Shown: positions 17,661 through 27,197, numbered from the stretch's first letter. The stretch is DNA of 64,000 nt from Saccharopolyspora rosea (GCF_025643595.1 NZ_CP102826.1:3596001-3660000), one strand, 5' to 3'. Numbers and translations: made by a program. Notes: generated from the letters alone by a model not told the origin.

Positions 17661-18289
17661 GCGCGACAATACCCAACCAATCCAGTGATGATTCGCTCGA
17701 CCTGAACGGCCGACAGGTGCACGCGTTCGCGGTCGAGATGGAGAACCTAGGATACCAACGCCTCGTTAATCTTCTGGTCTCCATGTTTAATTCCGGCGCG
17801 TGGAGGACATTCCAGGATGGCCTTGGCGTTTACGAATTCTTGCCAGGAGAATTCGACTACTTCCTGACACAGCAAGGAGTCGCCCGAGAGGATGTGTTGC
17901 ACGGCATTCGCGATATCGACGTCAAAGCTCAACTTGAAGCCGCAATGGACGAGCGACGCACAGGAGAAGAAGGCTATCGTCGTCATGTCGACGAAGCACG
18001 AGAGGCAAACCCCCATCGCCCCGCCAGGGAGATACTTCCCTTCGGCTACACGCGGAGCGAATCAAAAAAGTTGGCCAACGAAGGGATTCCAACAAACCGT
18101 GCCCGTCCAGCGCTAGGCTCCAGAGTCAGGCGATGGCGAAACAGCCAAGGAAAAGTCCGATCGGAAAGCATCGAAAAGCACAATGCAGTTGAGAATATCC
18201 ACCGCCTCTCAAGGAGGCTTAATGACCAAGAACTAGCCCTGGTTATCGAACTTCTCAAAAAGGAGCGGCGGAGACGCAAACGAGAATAA
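17657..18289 (+). CDS. Unknown middle protein of the helicase-nuclease cassette
   Basis: A 210-residue protein starting in the helicase stop (ATGA). Residues 10-100 look alpha-helical (VEMENLGYQRLVNLLVSMFNSGAWRTF), with AWRTFQDGLGVYEFLPGEFDYFL as the most distinctive part. The C-terminus is very basic (RRLNDQELALVIELLKKERRRRKRE), suggesting nucleic-acid contact or a coiled coil. I recognise no family. Coupling to the helicase suggests a partner or specificity subunit. Confidence 0.65.
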   Translation: MSATIPNQSSDDSLDLNGRQVHAFAVEMENLGYQRLVNLLVSMFNSGAWRTFQDGLGVYEFLPGEFDYFLTQQGVAREDVLHGIRDIDVKAQLEAAMDERRTGEEGYRRHVDEAREANPHRPAREILPFGYTRSESKKLANEGIPTNRARPALGSRVRRWRNSQGKVRSESIEKHNAVENIHRLSRRLNDQELALVIELLKKERRRRKRE

Positions 18290-18317
18290 TTACCTCGTCC
18301 TATTCCCGGGAACCATA

Positions 18318-19325
18318 ATGAGCACCGCGAAGAAACACGATAAATTATCCGGAGTGGGATACGATATCCTTCCTTCTGGCGCGTGGTCGTCATTAACGAA
18401 CTCACTTAAGGCGAAAAATTCTCCGCTGAAGACATGGTTCTTCGAGCGCTTCCCATCCGATAGCAGAAAGGCAGTAATCCAGCGTTACAGAGACTCGGTC
18501 GGCCCCCTCCTTGTACCGGCAAGTGCCGTGCCGACTGGAGGTGGCAGCGGGACGATCGGCGGCAGCTTCGATCACTTGGTCCGGTATCTCGTCCGAGGGC
18601 AGCCAGACATGCGCCTCCCGACTGTCGGTGCACTTCAGTTCGGTGGCCGCATGCCAGCCGCACTGGAGGAGCTGTCATGCGCTCTTGGGAAATACTCACC
18701 TGAGAGTCATTGGACAGGCAGCAACAGACCTCCATTACGTGCCGCCAGACCGCCTGACTCACGCCTAATTGCGTGCAGCTGCTGGGCTCTCGCTCTACTG
18801 ACTGAAGTCGGCCGAGGTGTGCCGCCTGGAGGTTCTCCACTCGCGAGACTCGACCCGCGCACAGTCAACGGAGAGGACCTGCTCGGGCTCGCGTCCCCTA
18901 CTGCGGTTGACCAACTTGCGGAGCTCCGGGCGCAGGCCGAATCAGTCTTGTTGCCCGCACTGTGGGCTCGGAGCGACTTCTGGGAGGTAGGTCCGACATT
19001 CGCTGGATCTGAACTACTCAACGCCGACGCAGATCTCGTTGCATACGGGACTCTCGTTGAGATCAAAACTTCACTTGGGCAGAAGCGGAGGGACGGCTCA
19101 CGCTACGCTACACTGGAAACTGAAACCTTACTCCAAATCATTGGATATGTCCTATTGGATTTCGAAGATGGGTTCGCGATACGAGAACTTGTGCTTTTCA
19201 ACGCGCGATACCGACATCTCGCAACATGGCAAGTCATAGACCTTCTCAAAGAGCTCGGCGCCCGCCCAGTAGAATTGGCAAATCTCCGCAGCGAGTTCGA
19301 GCGCTTCCTTTGTCGAAACATGTAG
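18318..19325 (+). CDS. PD-(D/E)XK-type nuclease candidate
   Basis: A 335-residue protein. Its second half has LLNADADLVAYGTLVEIKTS, giving Asp239, then Glu248-Ile-Lys250, which is the D...ExK arrangement of PD-(D/E)XK nucleases; a hydrophobic strand precedes each residue and a Gln-containing helix (TETLLQIIGYVLL) follows. The N-terminal half has a conserved-looking IGGSFDHLVRYLVRGQPDMR region. It lies 28 bases after the middle gene on the same strand, with similar low-GC codon use, so the three genes are probably one transcript. Nuclease activity is inferred from the motif only. Confidence 0.65.
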   Translation: MSTAKKHDKLSGVGYDILPSGAWSSLTNSLKAKNSPLKTWFFERFPSDSRKAVIQRYRDSVGPLLVPASAVPTGGGSGTIGGSFDHLVRYLVRGQPDMRLPTVGALQFGGRMPAALEELSCALGKYSPESHWTGSNRPPLRAARPPDSRLIACSCWALALLTEVGRGVPPGGSPLARLDPRTVNGEDLLGLASPTAVDQLAELRAQAESVLLPALWARSDFWEVGPTFAGSELLNADADLVAYGTLVEIKTSLGQKRRDGSRYATLETETLLQIIGYVLLDFEDGFAIRELVLFNARYRHLATWQVIDLLKELGARPVELANLRSEFERFLCRNM

Positions 19326-19430
19326 TCCAAGGCCGCCCTGTCGAAGAAAAACTAGATTGACACCCTGCGTCCGAAACCTTGCCGATCGAATTGGTCCTCG
19401 CCTGCACGACTTCGGCGGCGTGGTGTGGTC

Positions 19431-20393
19431 TCACGAGTTCGCGCACAGGTGCAGTCCCTTCTGTTCGTAGAACGCGACCGGGTCGACTGGTCCTTCACGG
19501 GTGTCGAGTTGGAAGTGCAGGTGGGGTCCGGTGGATTGGCCTCGGTTGCCGACTTCAGCGATGGGCTGGCCGGGCGTGACGTGTTGGCCTGCGGTGACGT
19601 GGCTTGCGTTGATGTGGCCGTAGGTGCTGATCGTGCCGTCGGGGTGCTGGATGCGGACCCACAGGCCGTAGCCGCCGGCGGGTCCGGCGTTGAGCACGGT
19701 TCCCTCCGCGGCGGCAACGATGGGCGTACCGATGGGGGCGGCGAGGTCTTGGCCTTGGTGGAACTGTCCGTCCCGAGGACCGAAGCCGGAGCTGCACCGC
19801 CCCGCGACGGGCAGGACCCACCCGTCGGCCGAGGCGGGTGGTGTGGCCGCCGCGGCGCGGTAGCGCTGGGCCTGGGCGAGCACCTTGTTCACATACCAGT
19901 CGGCGTGGTTGTACGCGAAGATCGCCGAGTGGAGGTCGCCGTCGCGGGCGCCGGAATCGCACAGATACGCAGCGGCTGCGTAGATCGCATCGTGGGGGTT
20001 GTATCGCGAGGGCGGTGTGCTGCCGCCCGGCGGGGGCGGATGGCGTGCCACGACGGAGTCAAAGGAGGCTTGTAGGAACTGCATGGGCCCGCCAGCGCCC
20101 GCCGAGTTTGATCCACTGTGGACGCCGGAAAGGTTGGAGCGTCCGTGGTCGGTCTCGATTTTGCCGATGGCGGCGAGGATGCTCCAGTCAAGCCCGGGAC
20201 AGGTGGTGGCGGCTTGTTGGTAGAGCGTGAGGTATTTGCCGGGAATGTCGGCCAGGGCGGCTTGGCTGGGTGGGCCGCTGGTGGCGGAGTCGCCTCCGCC
20301 GAAGACGGCGGAGACGACTCCGGACACGGCTGCGGCGACGAGCACGATCAGACCGAATATGAAACCGATGAGTGCGGTGGAGAGTTTGAGCAT
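19431..20393 (-). CDS. Conjugation cell-wall hydrolase: lytic transglycosylase-like plus M23 peptidase
   Basis: A 320-residue exported protein, last gene of the minus-strand transfer operon. A membrane segment (STALIGFIFGLIVLVAAAVSG) at residues 4-30 anchors it. Residues about 55-175 resemble a transglycosylase domain with IGKIETDHGRS, GAGGPMQF and IFAYNHADWYVNKVL. Residues about 190-315 are an M23/LytM peptidase with HQGQDLAAPIGTPI, YGHI and GPHLHFQLD, which supply the zinc ligands. Such VirB1-like hydrolases open the peptidoglycan for the secretion channel. It converges on the nuclease gene at 18318-19325. Confidence 0.88.
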   Translation of the reverse strand: MLKLSTALIGFIFGLIVLVAAAVSGVVSAVFGGGDSATSGPPSQAALADIPGKYLTLYQQAATTCPGLDWSILAAIGKIETDHGRSNLSGVHSGSNSAGAGGPMQFLQASFDSVVARHPPPPGGSTPPSRYNPHDAIYAAAAYLCDSGARDGDLHSAIFAYNHADWYVNKVLAQAQRYRAAAATPPASADGWVLPVAGRCSSGFGPRDGQFHQGQDLAAPIGTPIVAAAEGTVLNAGPAGGYGLWVRIQHPDGTISTYGHINASHVTAGQHVTPGQPIAEVGNRGQSTGPHLHFQLDTREGPVDPVAFYEQKGLHLCANS

Positions 20394-20400
20394 GGGCGGG

Positions 20401-21435
20401 TCAACCGGTGGGGCTCCAGGTCAGGTCGTGGCGACGGAAGGGCGGCATGGGTGAGGGTGGGCTCAGTCGCGGTAGCGGGCTGGGGCCGGTGGGCTGTGGT
20501 GCGGTGTCGGTGTTGGTGGGGGTGTCCAGGTGCGGCCAGGCGGTGAGCAGGTTGATCAGCCGGTACCGCCCGGCTTCGCGGTGCCCGAGGGGAAGCCAGA
20601 TTTGGGCGGAGGCGGTGTTGGTGCGCTGCAGGTGTTCGGCGGTGGTGGTGGCGATGGGCAGGTCGCCGGGCCGGGGTTGGTTGCGTAGGTGCTCGGCGAG
20701 CAGTCGGCGCGCGTGGGCTTCGCGCTGGGCGTTGGCGAAGACCGCCAGCAGCGGGGTGACGATGCGAGTGGTCGTGGCCAGTTCGAAGTAGCCGGGGAGC
20801 TTGGAGGCGAGCCGGGACAGCGGGTAGCTGCCGGTGTCCCATTCGATGAACCACTCGATGTCGCGGTCGGTCTCGCGCCAGCGTCCGTAGCCGTCGGGTC
20901 GCACGAGATCACCGAAGTGTCGGGCGCAGCGGGCCTCGGACCACCAGGCGGTGACCGCTCGGTCGGGGTGGGTCAGGGCGTCGGCGATCAGTCCGGTGAA
21001 CAGGCTGTTGAGGCCGTGCAGGTGTGCCAGTCGCAGCGAGTAGGCGATGCCGATGGAGCGCTCGGGGCGGAACTTCAGCTCTCGGGGGTCGATGCCGTCC
21101 TCGTGGGCGAGCAGGTGGGCGCCGGCGGTGTCGAGGACGTAGAACATCGGTGCGCGACCGCGCCCGATGTAGGGCTGGAATCGGTCGAGAACTCGCCAGT
21201 GGTAGAGCCGTTGCAGCCGCAGGTTGGCCGCGCGGCGGCTGGGGAAGGCGATCTGGGTGATCTGGGTGGAGGTCAGGGTGCGGTACTCGGCGAGCATCCG
21301 TGCCAGCCACCGGTCCCGGGCGGTGAGGTGCGCGGCGATGGTGGCCTGGTGATCGGTGGAGGCAGCCAGCCTGGGGCTGGGGCGGGCAGGGATCGGGCTG
21401 CGCAGGTCTCGTTGTGGTGTCGCGGGGTCGAGCAC
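20401..21435 (-). CDS. Replication-relaxation family protein
   Basis: A 344-residue protein. The N-terminal winged-helix-like region RDRWLARMLAEYRTLTSTQI, then AANLRLQRLYHWRVLDRFQPY is the signature of the replication-relaxation family, found on actinobacterial plasmids and conjugative elements beside the coupling ATPase. A central block has RETDRDIEWFIEWDTGSYPL. The GTG start at 21435 has AGGAG six bases upstream. The family may process or bind element DNA before transfer; its exact activity is not established. Confidence 0.82.
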   Translation of the reverse strand: MLDPATPQRDLRSPIPARPSPRLAASTDHQATIAAHLTARDRWLARMLAEYRTLTSTQITQIAFPSRRAANLRLQRLYHWRVLDRFQPYIGRGRAPMFYVLDTAGAHLLAHEDGIDPRELKFRPERSIGIAYSLRLAHLHGLNSLFTGLIADALTHPDRAVTAWWSEARCARHFGDLVRPDGYGRWRETDRDIEWFIEWDTGSYPLSRLASKLPGYFELATTTRIVTPLLAVFANAQREAHARRLLAEHLRNQPRPGDLPIATTTAEHLQRTNTASAQIWLPLGHREAGRYRLINLLTAWPHLDTPTNTDTAPQPTGPSPLPRLSPPSPMPPFRRHDLTWSPTG

Positions 21436-21534
21436 AACAAACTCCTTCCAGAGCGCGGAGCGGGGATGAGGTGACAGCGGACTGGTGTGCGCGCCGGTGC
21501 TGGCGACACGCGGACCCGGTGATGCGCTCGCGGG

Positions 21535-24033
21535 TCAGGTGGCGCGGCGTGGATCGGCGCCGGTGTCTGTCGAGTCGTTCTCGTGGCGGGTGGTGTCGTG
21601 GGACGTGGCCAGCGGCGTGGTGTGGCGCGCGGCGGCGTGGCGTATCAACCGGGCTCGGCCGCGGATGGCTGGCGGCAATGGCTGGGTGGTCAGGGTGAAC
21701 GGTGGGGTTTCCTCGCCGTTGACCACGAGGCGGGCCGCGGCGTGGAACACGCCGAGGTGGGACAGGTCGTGTTCGGCGATGCGGGGAGCGGTGTGCCGCG
21801 CCAGCTCGCGGGCGTCCTCCGGCGAGGCCGTGAAGAAGATCTTCGACCGGGCGTTGGTCGAGACTCCTTCCTTGAGGTCCCGGGGCAGTTGGCCGAGGTG
21901 TTGGTGTGCCAAGGTCATCGACAGCCGGTATCCGCGGGCTTCGGCCAGCATGTCTTCCATGGCATACGGCAGGTTCAGGAAGTTGTGGGCTTCGTCGACG
22001 TAGAGCCCGGCATCGCGGCGCTCGCGCTGCGGCAGTGCGGCGCGGGCGGTGGTGGCCTGCCACACCCGCGCGACGATCAGTGAGCCGAGCAGGCGGGTGG
22101 TGTCCTCGCCGAGGCTTCCTTTAGGGATGCGCACCAGGCACAGTCCGCCATCGAGCACGGATGCGAGGTCCACGGTGGAGGGTCCTGCGGCGATGGCCTT
22201 GACGACGAAGGGTCGCAGAAGGAACGCGCGGAGCTTGTTGAGCAGGGGCGCGGTGGCGTGTGCTCGCGCGGCGTCGGAGAGCTGTTCGTACCAGTCCCAG
22301 AATCCGCGCAGTGTGGGGTCGTCGGTCAGCTTGTCTCGGTGACGTGCTCGGGTGGCGGGGTCGGTGAGCAGTTCGGGCAGCTTGGCCAGGGTGGGCGCCT
22401 CGGAGGCTGCCCGCAGCGAGAGGCACGCGGCGCGGAGGATGTCTTCGGTGCGCGGTCCCCACGCCGAGGAGAACACCCGGGAGAACACGGACACGAGGTT
22501 GTCCACGGCCGCTTCCTTCGGGCCTTCCAGCGGGTTGAGGCACGGCACGGGCCCGCGGGAGTCGGCGTCGAAGAGCACCACCTTGTCGGCGGCGTGCTCG
22601 GGAAGCCGCTGGAGCACGTCGATGATCAGGTCGCCCTTAGGGTCGATGACCACCGCGCCCCGTCCGTGTTCGGCGTCGGCGAGGATCATCCGCGCCAAGA
22701 TCGTCGACTTGCCCGACCCGGTGGCGCCGAGCACGTGAAGGTGGTGGCGGGCGTCGGAGACCTGCAACCCGACCGGGCGAGCGTGCCCGGTGTCGGAGAT
22801 CCCGATGGGCCGGATCAGCGGGCCCTCGGTGGGCGTGTTCGGCGGCGCTGGCACGGCCTTGGCTCCGGCGCGTGCCAGACCCGGCAGGGCTTCGTCAGTG
22901 GGCAGGTGCGCCAACGCGGCCAGCTCAGGCACCGAGAGCAGATCCCCGCGGCGCAACCGCCGACGCGCCAACGAGGTCAGCGGGTGGCGGAGTCGGCGGC
23001 GCCGGTAGTGGTTGTGCTCGGTGTAGCCGGAAAACGCGCTCGCGATCGCATGGGCTCGGCCGCGCAGCTGATCGCGGACCCGCGTGATCTGCTCGGCTGG
23101 CGTGTCGGCGGGCACGGTCGTGGTGACGGCGTAGCGGATGATCGTCTCCCACTGTGAGCCGCGTTGCTTGCCGACGACGGCGCGGTTTTGGGCGTTGAAC
23201 TCCAGTGAGGTTTGCGGATCGAGCTTGGGCTGGCTGCCCGGAGCTGGCGGCTTGGGTGTCGGTCCTGGCGTCAGGGCGTCGAGTAGCCGGCCGACGAAGC
23301 GGGTGGAGCGCCCGGCGTGCAGATGCCGCGCGGCGCGGCGAGCCTGCTTGACCCGCCGCCCCGTCACCGGGCGGGCGAGCACCTGCACGCACGCCCCGTC
23401 GTGCACGCCGAGCCCGACTGGCGCTCCCAGCAGGGCCCGGATCGGGTCGGCGTCGAAGTCCGACCGGATCGGCAGCGCCTCCGAGCGCGCCAGCCGCAGG
23501 ACACCGCCGGTGGCGAGCTGACGACGGCCGTCCGGCGGCTCGGCGAGCAGCGGCGGGTCCGCGGTCTCGGTGCGGGTGTGCGCGCCGGGCCAGGCGGCTT
23601 CGATCGCACGCTCGACCATGCCGGGGGGCACCGTGCCGGGAACCCACAACCGGATCTGCACGCCGTCGTGACCGAACACATACTCCCACGCCAGGTGTGG
23701 TTGCCCGGTGGCCAGCCGAGTCCACATCGGACGGAGCAAGCCGACGAGATTGGACCACACGGCCTGTGCCCCCTCGGGGGCGACCGTGGGTGGGGCCAGG
23801 ATCGTCACGATCCTGGCTTGGGTGTGCAGGGCGTCTTGGCAGCGCGCGAACCACCACCGCCGCAGCGTCCATAGCCCGGCGAACGCCACCAACAGGGCGG
23901 GTAGGGCGATGGGGACCCAGATCTGGAGCCAGGACCAGGCGACGGTGAGGACGCCGCGGATCGCGCCCCCAGGGTCGATGATCAGCCCGCCCAAGGGACT
24001 GTTCGCAACAGGAGAGTCGATGAGCAACACCAC
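21535..24033 (-). CDS. TraG/VirD4-like type IV coupling ATPase
   Basis: An 832-residue membrane ATPase. Membrane segments lie near residues 27-60 (GVLTVAWSWLQIWVPIALPA). The motor domain has Walker A GATGSGKSTI, then GAVVIDPKGDLIIDVLQRLP and a Walker B-like LYVDEAHNFLNLP with AHQHLGQLP. The GTG at 24033 follows AGGAGG by six bases. The family links the DNA-protein substrate to the secretion channel. It lies between the replication-relaxation gene and the GP88-like gene on the same strand, with short spacers, consistent with one operon. Confidence 0.9.
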   Translation of the reverse strand: MVLLIDSPVANSPLGGLIIDPGGAIRGVLTVAWSWLQIWVPIALPALLVAFAGLWTLRRWWFARCQDALHTQARIVTILAPPTVAPEGAQAVWSNLVGLLRPMWTRLATGQPHLAWEYVFGHDGVQIRLWVPGTVPPGMVERAIEAAWPGAHTRTETADPPLLAEPPDGRRQLATGGVLRLARSEALPIRSDFDADPIRALLGAPVGLGVHDGACVQVLARPVTGRRVKQARRAARHLHAGRSTRFVGRLLDALTPGPTPKPPAPGSQPKLDPQTSLEFNAQNRAVVGKQRGSQWETIIRYAVTTTVPADTPAEQITRVRDQLRGRAHAIASAFSGYTEHNHYRRRRLRHPLTSLARRRLRRGDLLSVPELAALAHLPTDEALPGLARAGAKAVPAPPNTPTEGPLIRPIGISDTGHARPVGLQVSDARHHLHVLGATGSGKSTILARMILADAEHGRGAVVIDPKGDLIIDVLQRLPEHAADKVVLFDADSRGPVPCLNPLEGPKEAAVDNLVSVFSRVFSSAWGPRTEDILRAACLSLRAASEAPTLAKLPELLTDPATRARHRDKLTDDPTLRGFWDWYEQLSDAARAHATAPLLNKLRAFLLRPFVVKAIAAGPSTVDLASVLDGGLCLVRIPKGSLGEDTTRLLGSLIVARVWQATTARAALPQRERRDAGLYVDEAHNFLNLPYAMEDMLAEARGYRLSMTLAHQHLGQLPRDLKEGVSTNARSKIFFTASPEDARELARHTAPRIAEHDLSHLGVFHAAARLVVNGEETPPFTLTTQPLPPAIRGRARLIRHAAARHTTPLATSHDTTRHENDSTDTGADPRRAT

Positions 24034-24077
24034 AGAGGGCCTCCTGAATCAAGAAAAACCACGGACGTGCCAGCGGG

Positions 24078-24905
24078 TTATGCCGCCTGTGCGCCGGAGG
24101 CGCGGTCATTACGGCGCCGTGCGGAGGGCGCGCTCGTGATCGAACGAACCCGTGCGGTTTCGCGGCGGGCACGGCGTTCGGCCTCGACCTCGGCCTGCCA
24201 CTCCGAGAACCGGCGTCCCCGCAGGCGGCGCAGGAAATGAGGGATACGGTTGGCTGGCACACCCACCAGCCGAGGCCCCAGGACCGCCAGCAGGTCTGAG
24301 GCTTCCTGCGAGGACCAGCCGGCGACGGCGATGGACTCCTCGTCCGGGAACACATCAGCGATCCGGTCGGTGCTCGGGTCAATAGTGCTGTCCTGGGTTC
24401 CGCCGTAGGAGTAGACCCACACGAAGTTGTCGGGCGGGCTCGGCTCGACGAGTCGACGGAATCGCTCGATTTCCTTGGTATAGCAGTAGAAATTTACGTT
24501 CGGGCGGGACCGCATGATGGCAAGCCAACTGCGGGTGTAGGCATCGGAAAAGAAGTCGCCAGAGTCGTGCACCCGAACCCAGCGACCATCGAACTTCGCT
24601 GCGGCGAGTTCGGCGCACATGGCCCGTTCCCAGCCGCGCAGGTCATCGAGCACGAACTGCAGGTTGGCCTGGTGCTTGGCGCGCACCACGGGCCACAGGT
24701 ACGTGCCGTGCCGCGCGTAGCAGACCTCACGGCAGATGCCGGCAGAGGGGCAGGTGTTGTAGGTGCGCCCGTCGGGCAGTCGGCCCGCCCACGCGGGCAA
24801 TGTCCAGTTGTAGACACCGATAGCCCGCAGTTCTCGGTTCTGGGTCAGCAGCCGGCGCGGGCGCGGCGCAGCAGCGCCCTGGCTCGGTACAGAGGATGAA
24901 GACAC
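24078..24905 (-). CDS. GP88-like protein with a conserved cysteine cluster
   Basis: A 275-residue protein resembling mycobacteriophage gene product 88. It has YNTCPSAGICREVCYARHGTY near residues 50-70, giving C-x5-C-x3-C, followed by RAKHQANLQFVLDDLRGWERAMCAEL and WVRVHDSGDFFSDAYTRSWLAIM. The family occurs in phages and conjugative elements. Its biochemical role is unknown; the cysteine cluster suggests metal or iron-sulfur binding. GGAGGA precedes the GTG start at 24905. The C-terminus is arginine-rich. Confidence 0.75.
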   Translation of the reverse strand: MSSSSVPSQGAAAPRPRRLLTQNRELRAIGVYNWTLPAWAGRLPDGRTYNTCPSAGICREVCYARHGTYLWPVVRAKHQANLQFVLDDLRGWERAMCAELAAAKFDGRWVRVHDSGDFFSDAYTRSWLAIMRSRPNVNFYCYTKEIERFRRLVEPSPPDNFVWVYSYGGTQDSTIDPSTDRIADVFPDEESIAVAGWSSQEASDLLAVLGPRLVGVPANRIPHFLRRLRGRRFSEWQAEVEAERRARRETARVRSITSAPSARRRNDRASGAQAA

Positions 24906-24946
24906 AGGTCTCCTCCAAGACGCAATGGCAACGACGCAGAGTTCGG

Positions 24947-25342
24947 TCAGGCAGGGTCGTCGTTCGAGTCGGATGCGGAATCCGTGGTGTGTTGCGGCCG
25001 TGGGGTGTGGTGTCGCTGGTTGCGTCGACGGCGGTAGCGGTCAAGGTTGACCACCTTGGTGGTGACGCCGTCGGGGTGGACGGTGACCAGCTGCGCGTAT
25101 TCGGCGGTACGGCGACGGCGGATGTACTCGGCGCAAGCGGCGATCAGTCGACGCACGGCGAGGAAAATCGTGTAACCGATGAGGCTTCCTGCCAGGTAGA
25201 CGATGGCGCAGGCCACCCAGATCGCGGCCATTCGTTCCGCGGCCAGGGCGAGGATGGGCAGGAAGTCAATGACGGAGGTGTGCAGCCCCGAGTCAATGCT
25301 GGGGTGTGTGGGCAAGGCGAAGAGCAGGGTCGATACAAGCAT
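24947..25342 (-). CDS. Small membrane protein of the transfer operon
   Basis: A 131-residue protein with an early hydrophobic segment, a main membrane helix (MAAIWVACAIVYLAGSLIGYTIFLAV) and a basic, then acidic cytoplasmic tail (RRRRTAEYAQLV, ending SASDSNDDPA). GGAGG lies four bases before the ATG. It follows the VirB4 gene by 16 bases. It is likely a channel component, with no named family recognised. Confidence 0.65.
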   Translation of the reverse strand: MLVSTLLFALPTHPSIDSGLHTSVIDFLPILALAAERMAAIWVACAIVYLAGSLIGYTIFLAVRRLIAACAEYIRRRRTAEYAQLVTVHPDGVTTKVVNLDRYRRRRNQRHHTPRPQHTTDSASDSNDDPA

Positions 25343-25358
25343 TGACCCTCCTGTGTGG

Positions 25359-27197
25359 TCAGTCGTCGAGAATGTCTTGGGACCAGGTGTGATCGGCGTC
25401 CTCGCCGGTGTCGGCGTAGGACTCGGATAGCGCGGCCAATTCGGCAGGGTCTGTCGTGATCAAGGAGTGCTCGGTGTCGGAGGCGATGGCCTGCAGGGCG
25501 ACCCGCTGAGTCCCCGTCGACAGCAAGCCCTGGCCTGTGGCAGCGGAGAGCAGGAACTGCCGTTCACCTTCCGACAGAGCGAAGGTGCGGACGATGTCAT
25601 CGATGGCTTGGGGTGCCTGGCGCAGCAGGATCTGGGTTGCGGCGTTGGCGACAATGGCCTTACCGAGATCGGTGCCCAGGACGTCGCCGACGTCTTGGGT
25701 GGCGACAGTGAGTCCGGCCCAGTGTTTGCGGGCGGATTTGGCCATGCGCCACAGGAACTCCGCGCCGGCTTGTTGTTGCATGAGCAGCCAGGCTTCGTCG
25801 ACCACGCACAGCCGTGGTCGTTGAGTGGCGGGGTTGGACACCCGGCGCCACACCGCGTCCAGGGTCAGCAGGGTGCCGGCCGGTTTGAGTTCGTCGGGCA
25901 GGTGACGCAGGGAGAACACCAGCAGGTGGCCCTCCGGCGGCGTTGTCGTGGGTCCGTCGAACAGCCCGCGGAAGGCACCGTCGGTGAACGGCTGCAACCG
26001 GCTCGCCAACTCGCTGGCGGTGTCGCCGCCGAGGTGGGCAAGGACGGCGCGCAGGTCGGCCAGCAGCGGTGCGGGCCGCGTCCAGGTGCGGGCGTCGTCG
26101 GCGATGATTCCAGCCTGGTGGTAGGTGGTGGCGACGGCTTGGTCGAGCACGGCCCGTTCGTCAGCGGTCAGCGATTGTCCGAACAGGACAGACAGAAGAG
26201 TGTGGAGGAACAGGCTGCGGCGGGTTACCGCGTCGGCGGGTGCCGAGCGGCGTCCGTCGGGGCGGGTGTGGATGGGAAGGTCGAGGGGGTTGAGGTGGAT
26301 GCCCTCGGTGCCGAGGGGGAAGTAGGTGCCGCCGACGGCCGCGGCCAGGCGGGCGTATTCGTCTTCGGGGTCGATGATCGCGATTTCCACTCCGCGATAC
26401 AGGGAGCGCAGCGTCTCCAGTTTCACCAAGTAGGACTTGCCAGCCCCGGAGCGGCCCAAGATCACCGAGTTGTAGTTCTCGCAGGCGAACCGGTCCCAGT
26501 GCACCAGCCCCTGGGATCCGAGGTTCCAGCCGTAGAGCACTCCGGCCGCGGTCGACGCCGAGGTGACATCCGGCGGCGGAAGATCCGGGCTGGTGAACGG
26601 AAACGCCGCGGACAGTGCGGCGGTGTCGAAGGTGCGGGTCATGCCGATCTGGTCCAAGCCCATCGGCAACGCCGTGATCCACCCCTGCAGGGAGCGGTAG
26701 GTGGTGGGTTTGGCGTCCATGAGCAGCGATGCGGTCAACGCGCGCAGCGCGCTGATCTCCTCGACGAGTTCCTGCTCCGAACCGGCGTGCACCGTCAGGT
26801 ACAGCCCCAGGCGGAACAGGCGGCCTTCGCCGCGGGCGAGCCGGTCGGAGAGGTCGTAGGCGTCCTCGGTGGCTGCCTCGACCTCCGGGTCCTGCAACCG
26901 GCCGTGGGATGCGGAGTGCCGGCGGCCGGATTCGAGTTTGCCGAGCTGCTTGCGCAACCGGTCGGCTGCGATCCGCGGGTCGATTGGTTCGATGTGCAGC
27001 GACACGTCCAGCCGGCCTGGGTAGGTCAACAACGGTTGCAGCCACCCGGGGTGTACTTCGCGGGGGTAGCCGGTGACTGCGAACGAGGCGACCCAGTCCT
27101 GGCCGATCTGCAGGTGCCGCGGGTGCACCTCGATGGCGTCCGGCGCGAACGCGCTCGCTGTCGCGGGTTGCTGGCGACGGTTCTTGGTGGTGATCAC
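25359..27197 (-). CDS. VirB4/TraC-like conjugation ATPase
   Basis: A 612-residue ATPase. The N-terminal domain contains FAVTGYPREVHPGWLQPLL and a coiled region. The motor has Walker A GRSGAGKSYLVK, a following IAIIDPEDEYARLAAAVGGTYFPLG, Walker B-like RLCVVDEAWLLMQ and TVATQDVGDVL. These are the standard features of VirB4 in Gram-positive conjugation systems. The GTG start overlaps the PrgI gene stop (GTGA). VirB4 powers pilin handling and channel assembly. Confidence 0.92.
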   Translation of the reverse strand: MITTKNRRQQPATASAFAPDAIEVHPRHLQIGQDWVASFAVTGYPREVHPGWLQPLLTYPGRLDVSLHIEPIDPRIAADRLRKQLGKLESGRRHSASHGRLQDPEVEAATEDAYDLSDRLARGEGRLFRLGLYLTVHAGSEQELVEEISALRALTASLLMDAKPTTYRSLQGWITALPMGLDQIGMTRTFDTAALSAAFPFTSPDLPPPDVTSASTAAGVLYGWNLGSQGLVHWDRFACENYNSVILGRSGAGKSYLVKLETLRSLYRGVEIAIIDPEDEYARLAAAVGGTYFPLGTEGIHLNPLDLPIHTRPDGRRSAPADAVTRRSLFLHTLLSVLFGQSLTADERAVLDQAVATTYHQAGIIADDARTWTRPAPLLADLRAVLAHLGGDTASELASRLQPFTDGAFRGLFDGPTTTPPEGHLLVFSLRHLPDELKPAGTLLTLDAVWRRVSNPATQRPRLCVVDEAWLLMQQQAGAEFLWRMAKSARKHWAGLTVATQDVGDVLGTDLGKAIVANAATQILLRQAPQAIDDIVRTFALSEGERQFLLSAATGQGLLSTGTQRVALQAIASDTEHSLITTDPAELAALSESYADTGEDADHTWSQDILDD

